Shown: piece by piece, positions 24,113 to 34,264 of the stretch | Numbering within the stretch: position 1 is the first letter of the stretch | How the letters are laid out: every line of letters starts with the position of its first letter | DNA from: Lycorma delicatula | Taxonomy: Eukaryota; Arthropoda; Insecta; Hemiptera; Fulgoridae | DNA length: 64,000 bases | Assembly: GCF_047948215.1 (NCBI RefSeq) | Contig: NC_134463.1 | Coordinates: forward strand, 58,720,201 to 58,784,200 | Direction of reading: 5' to 3' | Translations under genes and position numbers: made by a program | The notes under the pieces: generated by a model | The model's database searches: none | The model's input: only the letters and a program-made list of their open reading frames with translations | Told to the model about the DNA's origin: nothing

Positions 24113-24346
24113 TTGGTTATAATCATGTGGAAAAGATGTTTTCCTTGTATATTTTCGAAAAAACCAAACGTCACATCTAACGAAGAAATTCCTGACGACC
24201 GGTCAGAAGACCTTGACATTGAATTAGATTTGATTGAATTAAAAAAAATTGAAGAACATTATAATAGCCATGCGAAAAACGAAGAAGATTATAAAATAAA
24301 AATGGAAATATTACATTCTAAACTGGAGGAGTTATTATTGATTTAA
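24113..24346 (+). CDS. Orphan 77-codon ORF, acidic coiled-coil-like (uncertain)
   Basis: Unrecognised. The start is at 24113 or, more plausibly, the second Met at 24125, giving MWKRCFPCIFSKK, a basic, Cys-containing N terminus of the kind seen in membrane-anchored or acylated proteins. From about residue 24 it is strongly acidic (PDDRSEDLDIELD), then turns into a Glu/Lys/Leu-rich stretch (LIELKKIEEHYN...KMEILHSKLEELLLI) with heptad-like spacing, suggesting a coiled coil. No TE family is evident, and no overlapping frame explains it. It sits just after a truncated R repeat and directly before a ~350-bp A-rich tract, which would fit a retrocopy with an expanded tail. It may equally be a chance ORF. 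Confidence 0.3.
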   Translation: MVIIMWKRCFPCIFSKKPNVTSNEEIPDDRSEDLDIELDLIELKKIEEHYNSHAKNEEDYKIKMEILHSKLEELLLI

Positions 24347-24359
24347 AGATAGAGAATAT

Positions 24360-24712
24360 CTCATAATTCATTTAAAAAAATTAAAAATAAAAATAAATAA
24401 AAATTATAAAAAAAATATAAAAAACAAAAATTATAAAAAAAAAATTAAAAAAAATAAAAAATAAAAAAAAATTTAAAAAAAATAAAAAATAAAAAAAAAT
24501 TAAAAAAAATAAAAAATAAAAAAAAATTATAAAAAAAAAAAAATTATAAAAAAAAATTATAAAAAAAAAAAATTATAAAAAAAAAATATAAAAAAAATAA
24601 AAAAAAAATTATAAAAAAAAATAAAAAAAATTATAAAAAAAAAAAATTATAAAAAAAAAAATAAAAATAAAATAAAAAAAAATAAAAATAAAAATAAAAA
24701 AATTTTTAACAA
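24360..24712 (+). repeat. A-rich low-complexity tract
   Basis: About 350 bp almost entirely of A with T at intervals (AAAAAAATTATAAAAAAAAA and AAAAATAAA units). It could be a degenerated and expanded poly(A) tail of a retrocopy, or a microsatellite. Confidence 0.95.
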
Positions 24713-24790
24713 TGGTTGTTCAATTAGGCATCGTTTCACTCACCAGAAACGTCGTAGTTACTGCTGTTCAAACGTTACTCTTACGGCACA

Positions 24791-25150
24791 AGCGATATTA
24801 AAGTATTGAAACGGCTACATATTTCAAAACTGAGGGATAATAAGAGGTTGAAAGAAGTTCGGATCTGCACAGTTACAAGAAGCGATATTAAAGTACGGAA
24901 ACGGCTACATATTTCAAAACTGAGGGATAATAAGAGGTTGAAAGAAGTTCGGATCTGCACAGTTACAAGAAGCGATATTAAAGTACGGAAACGGCTACAT
25001 ATTTCAAAACTGAGGGATAATAAGAGGTTGAAAGAAGTTCGGATCTGCACAGTTACAAGAAGCGATATTAAAATACGGAAACGGCTACATATTTCAAAAC
25101 TGAGGGATAATAAGAGGTTGAAAGAAGTTCGGATCTGCACAGTTACAAGA
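24791..25150 (+). repeat. Minisatellite, four 90-bp units
   Basis: Four head-to-tail units start at 24791, 24881, 24971 and 25061, each beginning AGCGATATTAAAGTACGGAA and ending GCACAGTTACAAGA. Units differ at only about three positions (ATTGAA in unit 1, AAATACGG in unit 4). Because 90 is divisible by three and the unit lacks stops in some frames, both strands show open frames of about 120 codons made of a 30-residue repeat (KRLHISKLRDNKRLKEVRIC on plus). No start context, domain or conservation supports a real protein. Confidence 0.97.
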
Positions 25151-25189
25151 TTATTACTTTATGGTGTGTTTGAAATTTAAATTTGCCCT

Positions 25190-26035
25190 CTTGGATCCGC
25201 CATATTGAATAAAAATTTTTTTTAAACAGGAAGCGGTACGTGAATAAATAATTTGAATATAATATTTTACTAGAAAATCAAAACGTTAAAATAAAACTGT
25301 TTTCGTTGGCGGAAAACCCGTTTTTCGATAAACCTCTTCGTTTTCGAGTTATCAGCAGTCGAAGTTGCCAAAAAATCGCGGTAGTAATACATCATGGTAA
25401 AACGTTCCTAATAACTTTTTTACTTTGTATTACCTTCAGAATTTCATTCAGTAACAAACTTCAAACAGTTAATGTTGTAATTAATGTATTAATAATAACA
25501 TAATATTTGCTATAACATAGCACATTATTAATGAAATAATTATAAAATATAATGTAATATAATGAGGGACGCCTCGCACTTTTATATTCGTGATAAAAAA
25601 TGTAAAATAATTTTGTTAATAAATTCATTCAATACTCATATGCATTATTATAATTAAATGTAGCTGATAAATGTAATAAATAATGTTCACTTAAAATTAC
25701 ATTCACTACCGTGAATAGAAAACAGATATATATATAGAGCTTCATTTTCAATATAAAATGTTATTTGAATTTAATTTAAACAAAGAATTTATTTCATAAA
25801 CATTTATTTTTGATATTTAATAAAAAAGTGAAATAAAATTTATTTTTTTGCTGCATCTTAAAATATATTTGTGTTGGACAGTTTTTCCCAACGATTTATA
25901 TTGTAATTCAGTAATTTCCAAGTAGTGAAATTTTGTTACTGTTTTGTAATTTTTTTCATTACTTAAATAAAAGAGTATTTTATGTAAAAAAAAAAAAAAA
26001 AAAAAAATTTTTTTTGTTAATTTATTAGGTCGACG
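25190..26035. other. No recognised gene
   Basis: AT-rich. The ORF at 25306-25503 shows no family features. A 23-base A run followed by Ts lies at about 25986-26015, immediately before the LINE fragment. Confidence 0.5.
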
Positions 26036-26039
26036 ATGA

Positions 26040-26490
26040 CCTAACTGCTCTCAGATAAATTACAATCTGAACTGAATCAAATCAAGAATGGTTAACTAAT
26101 GGTTATGGTTAATTAAGAAAATTAAAGTAAACCCAACGAAGTCTAGTCATGCATTGGTTATTATAATAAGGTCTCAGTTATCGTTGTCAACCAAACAACT
26201 GTTGTACAAAATACTTCTGAAACCGGAATGGACGTACGGTATCCAGCTTTAGAGTAAAAGTAAAAGCAAGGTTGAAATTATCCAGTGGTTTCAGAATAAA
26301 TTAATTAGGATCAAAACAGAGGCACCTGTTTGCAAGGAACAGCGAAGTCCATGAATATTTGGGTAGCCGTACGTTCTTGAAACAATTCAACGATTTAGTT
26401 CGGGATATAAATTATGTTTTAACAACCATGAAAACCATTTTGCTGTGAATTTGCTAAATAGTGAGGTTTATTAGACGCTTGAAAAATCTT
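26040..26490 (+). pseudogene. Jockey-type LINE reverse transcriptase, C-terminal remnant
   Basis: Translated across frameshifts and stops, this gives the post-catalytic region of a jockey-clade ORF2 protein. In order are KVNPTKSSHAL, LYKILLKPEWTYGIQL, KLIRIKTEAP, YVLETIQRFSSGYK and NNHENHFAVNLLNSE. Family proteins have the order LYKALLKPVWTYGIQLWG, then NAPWYV, then NHENALA. The RT catalytic core (FADD box) and the endonuclease are absent, so this is a 5'-truncated, heavily mutated insertion. No intact frame exceeds a few dozen codons. Confidence 0.82.
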
Positions 26491-26494
26491 CATG

Positions 26495-27400
26495 TCTTGG
26501 TTCTGGGAGATAATGTGTGGAGTCTGATGTAGAGGTTCTTCCGTCAAGTATTGTTGTCTTTCATTTCATCAATGTATTTTCAAAATTATTGAGTTTTGTT
26601 ATGTTCTTTTCATATATTATTATTTTTTTACTTTATCTTCCTATACGATATATTTTTCACGCATAACTTATATCATTGCTTACATGGATTCTTTTTTGAG
26701 AAGCTTCATTGGTAACTTTCTCATTCAAGGTATTTAATTTACGCATCTTATTTACTTATATATTTTATAAATAAAACTGATTGTAAATTTGTTGTAACTT
26801 TTTTCGTCGAAACTTTACACAAATAATAAATTTTTATTAATTAGTTGTTTTTCAAATAATTTCCTTTGTCAATTTATTAATAGGTTTATAAAATAAAATA
26901 ATTAAATAAGCTTACAAATTGATGAAAAAGAAGATTTTTGTGTTGAGATATTACGTACATTATTATTCTTCAATCTTCAGTTAATTCCTTTTTTATTTTT
27001 TCCCAATCTGCAACATTTTTATATAAAAGTTAATTAAACAATCTAGTTTTATTGTTACTCAGTGAATTTTATACAATATTTTAGAAAGAAACTCATCAAA
27101 AAAATCTTTAATCTTATACTAGTACATATTTTCTAATAAAAGTATTTGACATTTCTATTTATAATAACTAATCCCTAAAGCAAGTGTAATATCTAAAAGT
27201 ATTATGTTCACATAACAACTTTAATATACAACTACTAAAATGGCTTATTAAATCCTATTTCATAATATTATTAAAGTTTAAAACAATTTAAAAACTATTT
27301 TTAAAAAAAATTAAGTTTAGTATACTAGCCCGTATACTATCCCCGTCGCTGCTTCTCCCGTTCTATACGTTTATTTGCGTTTTCCGTCAAGATCAATTTT
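26495..27400. other. No recognised feature
   Basis: AT-rich DNA between the LINE fragment and an R copy. A short GC-richer patch lies at 27325-27375. Confidence 0.5.
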
Positions 27401-27406
27401 TTCCTC

Positions 27407-28100
27407 CCTTGTACAAAGTAAAGGAAGTATTGTGATCGCGAAAAATCTCGGTTTTCAGATTTCAATGGAAGTATCCATGTTGACCATCTCTGAATCCATT
27501 TTGACTAGTTTCGGCGTGACGTCTGTACATATGTTATGTATCTCGCATAACTCAAAAACGATTTGCCATAAGATGTTGAAATTTTGGATTTAGGACTGTG
27601 GTAACATTTAATTGTGCACCTTCCGTTTTGAATGAAATCGACTGGACAAAAAAAGCCAAAAATTCAAAATATTTGGATTTTGGACTTTTTCTTAACTGCA
27701 GTAATAATCCCCACTGAGAGCTTTTCAAAGATATATCTATCTATCGTAAATGGTACTTATTCTCATTGGCTTCAGAGTTATAGTCAAATAAAAGTTTAAT
27801 TAATGAAATATTTGAATCTTACAAGGAAAGGTACATCGGTTCAAATTCGATTTCATCTCCTTTTTTTTCTTTTTTGTTTCAACTTTTTTCTTTTTAATTT
27901 AAATATACTGATTTATTAATAATTATTAACCACTGATTGTAAAATAAATGTTTACAATAAGCAATAATAACAATAAAACAAAATATATATAAAAAATATC
28001 AGAAGTTATTAATGAAATAAAATTTTATGTACTTTTCATTTTAAAAAAATGTGTATATGTAAAATAATGGGCGTATGGGGTGTCCACATCAAATTTTTTT
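27407..28100 (+). repeat. Repeat R, copy 3 (full length)
   Basis: Starts GTACAAAGTAAAGGAAGTAT and ends GTGTCCACATCAAATTTTTT. It retains all the family landmarks, including the box B-like ATCGGTTCAAATTCGA. A 72-codon frame at 27375-27593 ending HKMLKFWI covers its first part; similar broken frames recur in other copies, which reflects shared ancestry and does not show coding. Confidence 0.88.
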
Positions 28101-28380
28101 CTTGAAAATACAACATGTTACATGTTTTTTTAACTTAACATTTTTTCCAAAATTATTTGTAAGTTACAAACCGGTGGTTAACCAGTAAGTCACTTGTTTT
28201 AACCGTACCGGTTGTAGGGGCTGACATGAGTAATCGTCAAAAATCAACGCAGCCATTATCAAGAATAACAAGCATCATATCCCGTTAACATATTCACTTA
28301 ACCGAAGATACTAATACATGTCAGGCCCGGCCCACCGAAAGTCATGTTATATTCAGACCTACATGTGACAGTTTCATTCA

Positions 28381-28630
28381 TCTCCTATTTTTAACTTTTT
28401 TTTTTTTAATTTAGATATATTGATTTAATAATAATTATTAACCTCTGATTGTAAAAAACTTTTATAATAAGTAATTATTCAATAATAGGAATTATATATT
28501 TATATAGATCAGAAGTTATTAATGAAATACAATTTTATGTACATTTCATTTAAAAAAAAAAAAACGTGTATATGTCATTTAATAGGCGTACAAGGAAATT
28601 ATGTTAAGTACACATCAGATTTTTTTTTTA
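28381..28630 (+). repeat. Repeat R, copy 4 (3' third only)
   Basis: Begins within the T-run after the tRNA-like module (TCTCCTATTTTTAACTTTTT) and runs to AGGCGTACAAGGAAATTATG... CACATCAGATTTTT. The 28100-28380 gap between copies 3 and 4 holds unrelated, GC-richer DNA that I do not recognise. Confidence 0.8.
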
Positions 28631-28634
28631 TGTA

Positions 28635-30085
28635 TGTTTTTTATTCAAGTAACCGGAGGCAGGTGCAGACAGTCGTGTCCCACGTACAAAAACAGTTGTA
28701 GGACTATGTTGGTAGAGCCGCCGCACTATTCACCCTTGCACCTCATAAAAATCGAGATTCAAAAAAACCTGAAAATCTTCTTTTTTTAAATATATTTGGG
28801 TTTGCAGATATTCTGAAGATGATCTACAGTATCAAATTACCCAAATATCTCGTTTAATATAGTCAAAAATGGGGAAAATTGGCAATCATTTTTGGAAATT
28901 TTTTTACTTTCCTCCACACCATTCAAGGTCGAATTAAAAAAAATTAGAAAATTGTTTTTGGATATACATGAAGATTACAAACATCAAAAATCAACTTGAT
29001 ATTTTCATTTGTTACCGAGAGATTCAAAAAATAGTCGGGTTTAAACAAAATTTCAAAATTCTATTTTAATCTTTTAAACTCGGAATTTCAAAAAATCTAG
29101 AAATTTGTTTTTAGATATTCAATGGAAATTACATTCACCAAAAATCAAGTTGATATCTGCATTTGTTACAGAGAAATTAAAAATAATTGTGGTTTCTCTA
29201 TTTTAACCTTTTTAAACTCGGCTTCTTTTTTCTTTTCTTCTCGAAATCGGCAAATTTTCTTTTTTACTTCAAAGTGATGACCAACTTTATATTATAAGTG
29301 AATGACGTTTTTAGTTACTTACTTAACATTTGGGCCATGAATGACGATATTAGGGTGTCTAAAATTTAAATATAAGTTTAATAATAATAAAAAAACTCAC
29401 AGGTTTATCGTCAGTGATGATTCTAAAGGTACCGTTGAAGAAATCTAACGAAGGAAGTTCAGTTATGCTACTATAATGATGCACAAATAAGTATGTAATT
29501 ATATAGAACATAAACTCCATTTGGTTGAAACTTAACTTAACCAATTTACAAGCTTAAAGTGGTAATAATTATTATCTAACGTAAAAATATTTACTCCCCG
29601 TTTGAGAAACTCTGTTTCCAAATTTCGATGTAAAACTGTTTCTGTTTCGATGTAAAAATTAAAAAAAAGAAAGAAAGTCATATACGATTAGTATCACTTT
29701 GTAAACATTAGTTTTCAATGTTTATACTAATAATAAGAGGACTGAAGGTAATGTTAATGACCTTCAATAAAAGTTAACTTCAAAAAAATAAATAAAACGT
29801 TATTATAAAATAATTAAATCAACTTCAAAAAAAAAATATTGTACAGAAAACGAAAAAATAATTTTTCCATTACGTCTTCAATACAATTTTTGAAATTATT
29901 TCTTGAAGGTAGCGCCAAATTTTTAATTAAATTACGGATTTACGAAATACAAATACAAAATTTATTTGTACGATTTAATCTAATGCACAAATAAATACAG
30001 TTTTGGCACATATAAGTAACATATAACATATAAGTAGTAAATCCAAACACACAGTGACATACCCTAATTTACCGTCTGTTACAGA
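28635..30085. other. No gene; contains a diverged tandem repeat
   Basis: Apart from the two-unit tandem repeat at 28930-29222, no recognisable element. The ORF at 28601-28789 straddles the end of R copy 4 and is taken as incidental. Confidence 0.5.
28930..29222 (+). repeat. Diverged tandem repeat, period ~151 bp
   Basis: Unit 1 (28930-29080) and unit 2 (29081-29222) share, in order, a TTAGAAA..TTGTTTTTGGATA-like start, CATCAAAAATCAACTTGATA / CACCAAAAATCAAGTTGATA, CATTTGTTACCGAGA / CATTTGTTACAGAGA, and a common end TCTATTTTAA..TTTTAAACTCGG. Confidence 0.8.
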
Positions 30086-30087
30086 AA

Positions 30088-30600
30088 TAAAAATCTGATA
30101 CGGACACCACATGATTTCCTTGTACGCCTATTAAATTACATATACACATTTAAAAAAAATGAAAAGTACATAATATTTTATTTCATTAATAATTTCTGAT
30201 ATTTTTTCATAAATTTTTTATTGTTATATTGAATTATAGTATTTTTTTTTACAATCAGAGGTTAACAATTATTAAAAAATCAATATATTTAAATAAAAAA
30301 AGTTAAAAATTAGAGATGAAGTCGGATTTGAACCGATGTGCCTTCCCCTTTAAGAGCCAAAAATTTCATTAATTAAAATTTTATTTGGCTATAACTCTGA
30401 AACCAATTAAAATAAGTACCACTATATCGTTGAAAAACTCTCAATGTGGGCTTATTACAGCAGTTAAGAAAATCCAAAAATCCCCAAAAAATGGATTTTG
30501 GGCTTTTCTCGGTACTTTTGGTGCTCCAGTCGATTGCAATCAAAAGAGAATGTGCATAACTAAATGTTACAACAGTCCTAAATCTAAATGAAGTCACATT
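30088..30600 (-). repeat. Repeat R, copy 5 (inverted)
   Basis: Begins with the complement of the R 3' end (ATCTGATACGGACACCACAT) and runs back to the CAACAGTCCTAAATCTAAAT landmark. About 180 bp of the R 5' end is missing. It faces copy 6, which starts 54 bp downstream on the plus strand, making a ~1.2-kb imperfect inverted repeat. Confidence 0.88.
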
Positions 30601-30653
30601 TAAGTTTAGACCTCTATATTAGAAAAATAAATCGGTACGTGTTTACTTCGTTT

Positions 30654-31320
30654 CACGAAGTAAAGGAGGTATTGTGATCGTGAAAAATTTCGGTTTCCAG
30701 ATTTCAACGGAAATATCCATCAAGGCTATCCCTGAATCTGTTTTGACTAGTTTCGGCGTGACGTCTGTACGTTCGTAACTCGCATTACTTAAAAACGATT
30801 AGCCGTAGGATGTTGAAATATTGGATATAGGACTGTTCTAATATTTAATTGTGCACCTCCTCTTTTGATTGCAATCGATTGAATCAAAAATGTCCAAAAA
30901 AAGTCCAAAATAAAAAAAAATTGATTTTGGAGTTTCTCTTAACTGCAGTAATAAGCCCCCATTGAGAGCTTATCAACGATATATCATAAGTGGTACTTAT
31001 TTTCATTGGTTCCAGACTTATAGCCAAATAAAATTTTAATTAATGAAATATTTGGTTCTTAGAGGAAGGCACATCCGTTCGAATCAGACTTCATCTCCTT
31101 TTTTTTTTTTTTAAATATGTTGATTTAATAATAAATATTAACTTCTCACTGTAAACAAATTTTTACAATGAATAATAATAATTCAATAACAAAAAAAAAG
31201 CATGAAAAAATATCAGAAGTTTTTATGAAATAAAATTTTATGTTCTTTTCATTTTTAAAAAACTATATATGCAATTTAATAGGCGTATAAGGAAGTCATG
31301 TGTTGTCCACATCAGATTTT
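30654..31320 (+). repeat. Repeat R, copy 6 (full length)
   Basis: Starts CACGAAGTAAAGGAGGTATT and ends GAAGTCATGTGTTGTCCACA TCAG. The tRNA-like module (near 31070-31100) is followed by a T-run that could stop RNA polymerase III. It is arranged head-to-head with copy 5. Confidence 0.88.
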
Positions 31321-31349
31321 CTTAGGTTTAGAATCCATTTTTCCTCGTG

Positions 31350-32240
31350 ATCTTTTACTTTCCTAGCATCGTAACTTTAGAGATTAGATGGTAATCATTA
31401 AAAAATTGAGTTTCGGTTTTTTGCATTTCTTGACGTTTCATGATCCAGGAACACCAAAAAACAATAAAAAGGGCAGGATAGTGTTCGTATGTACGAGTTT
31501 TGGGGGCCAATATCTCTAGGGGATAGGGGATTTTTTGCGGTCAATTTTCTCATAATTTTGCCTACATAACCCATTTTATATCAAGCTCAGTACATGCGTG
31601 CTTGCTTATGTTACTACATTTTGTTTAAATTTTCCCCGTAATTCTCCCTTTCCCAAAAATCAAAATAGCTTTCATTTTACTTATTGCATATTTTTTTAAA
31701 TAATTTTTTTTAATATCTTCCTTGGAATTGCAGTAATGCCGGCGACCGAAAAAAAATTTTAGGGGCAATATTGTGGGGTGGGGGTGCCGATCAAAGTTTA
31801 AAAACATCGATTTTTAAAAGTTAAAATGTATTTTTTTTTATTAAAAATTTAATTAATGAACTTTTAGTAATAAAATTACAGTTAAATTTCATTATAATTC
31901 ACCCGTACCCAAAAAAAAATCTTAGGTAACGGTTTTATTGGTTGTACATTTTTTAGTGGTATTTTTTTTTTTCATTTAACTTAGTAAACGTATTAAAATA
32001 AAAAAATTCTTGGTAGGTGACTTTGAAGGTGGGGGAGCAGAAAAAATTAAAAAACACCATTTTTTGGAATTTAAAAAATTTTTGGTTTATTGTAATATAT
32101 AATGATAATTTTACAATAAAATCTCATCCAAATTTACCCTACCCATCCAAAAAGAAATCTTAGCAATCTTTTTTCAAATGTAATTATTTTTCTATTATGT
32201 AAGAATAAATAATAATCAGTGCTAGGAAAGTGTTGCAACT
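31350..32240. other. Possible ~880-bp element bounded by a short inverted repeat
   Basis: ACTTTCCTAGCA near 31369-31380 is matched inversely by TGCTAGGAAAGT near 32220-32231. The interior contains GT-rich patches (GGGGTGGGGGTG near 31773; GGTGGGGGAGC near 32028) and two loosely similar halves with TTTAAAAACA and ATCTTAG motifs. No transposase or target duplication is seen, and an 11-12 bp inverted match over this distance could be chance. Confidence 0.3.
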
Positions 32241-32244
32241 TTGT

Positions 32245-33060
32245 GTTAACTTTTTTTTATATTCTTATAAAGTGTTTTAGTATTAAATTCATTTTTTCTG
32301 ATTGATCACAGTGTTTCAAATGAAGTTTTTATTTATTTAGCAAAGAAATTACATTCTAATATTTTACGAAGGTTAGGAATACAAAAAAAAAAACCACGAT
32401 GAAAGTAATTCTTTGTCGAGTGATAAACTAAAATTAGTGTCATTAAACATTTTTTTTTTTTTTGTTAAAATAAAATTCTAGTTTAATAAAGTATATTTCA
32501 AATATCGTTCCAGGAATATACTATTATATAAATAAACAAAGAAAAAAGCTTAATAAGAATTAATTGATACTGTATAATTTTATAAATTAATTTTGTGATT
32601 CGTGTCGTAATTAATAATGCTGGTATATCAGTATTATTGGCCACAAAAAGTGTTATTGTGTTTAAAACTGCGTAACAAATTTTTATTTTTATATCTGAAT
32701 ATTCAGGTTAATTTTACTCAATTAAAATTTAATTAGAATGTATTTCATTAATTTCCTGGTTGTTTGGTTTTTGTTACGTAAATGGTTGTTTAAAAATCAC
32801 TAGTAGTATAGCAATAATTGAATGTAGGAAGTCATTAATGTACAATCAGTAGCATGAAGAAAAATATATTCTTCGTGATTTATAGCCTACTTAATTTAAC
32901 CGACCAAGTTCCATTTATACTCGACTTGAATTTCTTTTTCCAAATTTTATTTTTTATTTTTTTTCAGAAACGGTTGAAATCTTTAATATTTAAAAATGAT
33001 ATTATGACTAAAAAAAGGCCTTTTCCGCATTTATTTCTCTGACAGTTTATATGTTAAACC
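32245..33060. other. No recognised feature
   Basis: AT-rich DNA. The ORF at 32854-33042 is phenylalanine/leucine-rich, as expected from T-rich sequence, and is not supported. Confidence 0.5.
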
Positions 33061-33061
33061 A

Positions 33062-33182
33062 ACCGGGTTGGTCTTGTGTTGAACTCATCGCTCGAAATCA
33101 AGAGTTTTAAGGTTAAAATCGTAGTAACTTTTGTATGGATTTGAATATATTAGATCGAGGATACCGGTGTTCTTTGGTGGTT
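33062..33182 (+). mobile_element. SINE, 5' half, interrupted by a second SINE
   Basis: GGTTGGTCTTGTGTTGAACT CATCGC resembles the A-box head of the SINE at 50561 (TGGTCTAGTGGTGAACGCGT). It is followed by a degenerate B-box region and the body ending AGGATACCGGTGTTCTTTGG TGGTT. The remainder continues at 33390-33512 after a nested insertion. Both halves together are about 244 bp. Confidence 0.85.
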
Positions 33183-33374
33183 CTTCTTTTTTTGTTTAGC
33201 CTCCGGAACCACAGTAAGGTATTTACTTCAGAAGATGATATGTATGAATGTAAATGAAGTATGTTATTGTACAGTCTCGGGTCGACCATTCTTCAGATAT
33301 ATGGTCAATTGAAACTCAGCCACCAAAGAACATCGGTATCCGCGATGACGAGTTAACCGCTAGACTAGCCCGGC
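33183..33374 (-). mobile_element. SINE nested inside another SINE, with 15-bp target duplication
   Basis: Read on the minus strand it starts CCGGGCTAGTCTAGCGGTTA (tRNA-like A box) and runs through CGGATACCGATGTTCTTTGG to a tail GTTCCGGAGGCTAAAC and A-rich end. It is flanked by identical TGTTCTTTGGTGGTT at 33168-33182 and 33375-33389. Compared with the relative at 50561 it lacks the B-box segment between the A box and GGATACCG, so its internal promoter is incomplete. The perfect duplication implies a recent retrotransposition. Confidence 0.93.
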
Positions 33375-33389
33375 TGTTCTTTGGTGGTT

Positions 33390-33512
33390 GGTCATCTCAG
33401 GAATGGTCGAACTGAGACTGTACAAGACTACATTTCATTTACATTCATACATATCATCCTCTGAAGTAATACCTTACTGTGGTTCCGAAGGCCTAAACAG
33501 AAAAAGAGAGTT
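33390..33512 (+). mobile_element. SINE, 3' half after the nested insertion
   Basis: Continues the element begun at 33062: GGTCATCTCAGGAATGGTCG, ACTGAGACTGTACAAGACTA, CATCCTCTGAAGTAATACCT and GGCCTAAACAGAAAAAGAGA. The order matches the 3' body of the SINE at 50561-50862. Confidence 0.88.
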
Positions 33513-33523
33513 ATATTGTAAAT

Positions 33524-34263
33524 CATTGATTCTCAAACGTTTTCGTATACCACCTACATTAAGAATCAAAATTTATCTAGCGTCCCAAAAATTTTTAATT
33601 TTCTGATGAAAACCCTTTAATATCCATGTTTATTTGTATCAATACGTTGCTTAGATCGGGAGATGCAGCATTAAAGACAAAATTGGCCTTTTCTCTTTAA
33701 AGTGGAATATTTTGGTTCAGAAAAATTGTAGAGACGTAAAAAAAAAAAAAAGAAGAAATTGTAGCTAAAGTCTTATGCTTTTCAACGATTTTAATGCAGT
33801 TTACTGTAAAAATTTCGTTTCCCCCATGTGCTCGTTCAAACACGAAGAAAAACTTTCAAATTTTGTAAACTTTTCTTCTCGCTGACGTTTTTTAATAATT
33901 TATTTTAATTTGATGATTTTAAAATCTGAAGTATACTGTGAAAAAGTTGATTATTCTAGCTTTAATCTTTTTATTTATTTATTCATCTCTTAAAACTCTT
34001 GGTTGCAAAGTTAAAATAGTTTGAATACAATCATTTTTTATCATAAAATATAGGTGTCCCTTTTATTTTTTATGCTAGTGTAGTAGGTATTTAATTTTAG
34101 TTTGAAATATCAGGAAAACATAACTTTTGCCTTTTTTTTTTTAATCAGCCACCGCCTTTCTAGACCACCTGAACGCCCCTAATTTTCTATGGGCCTTCTT
34201 CCGCCTCCCCTGAAGACCTCCAGCGCCAACAAGGGGCGTTATCGTTCACTTTGAGAACAAATG
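33524..34263. mobile_element. hAT-like non-autonomous element
   Basis: The left end CATTGATTCTCAAACGTTTT CG and the right end (minus strand CATTTGTTCTCAAAGTGAAC G) resemble the imperfect terminal repeats of hAT elements, where TTCTCAAAC near the end followed by a GCGCC/GCCCC motif is common. The interior is AT-rich except for a C-rich block at 34150-34230. No transposase. An 8-bp target duplication is not clear. It abuts the SINE tail on its left. Confidence 0.5.
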
Positions 34264-34264
34264 C

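Noticed and set aside
24781..25180. Overlapping 119- and 124-codon ORFs as real proteins
   Set aside because: Both are consequences of the in-frame 90-bp tandem repeat; no start context, domain or independent support, and each strand is equally open.
27375..27593. ORF ending HKMLKFWI as a conserved protein
   Set aside because: It overlaps repeat R; each copy breaks the frame differently, so the shared peptide reflects repeat ancestry.
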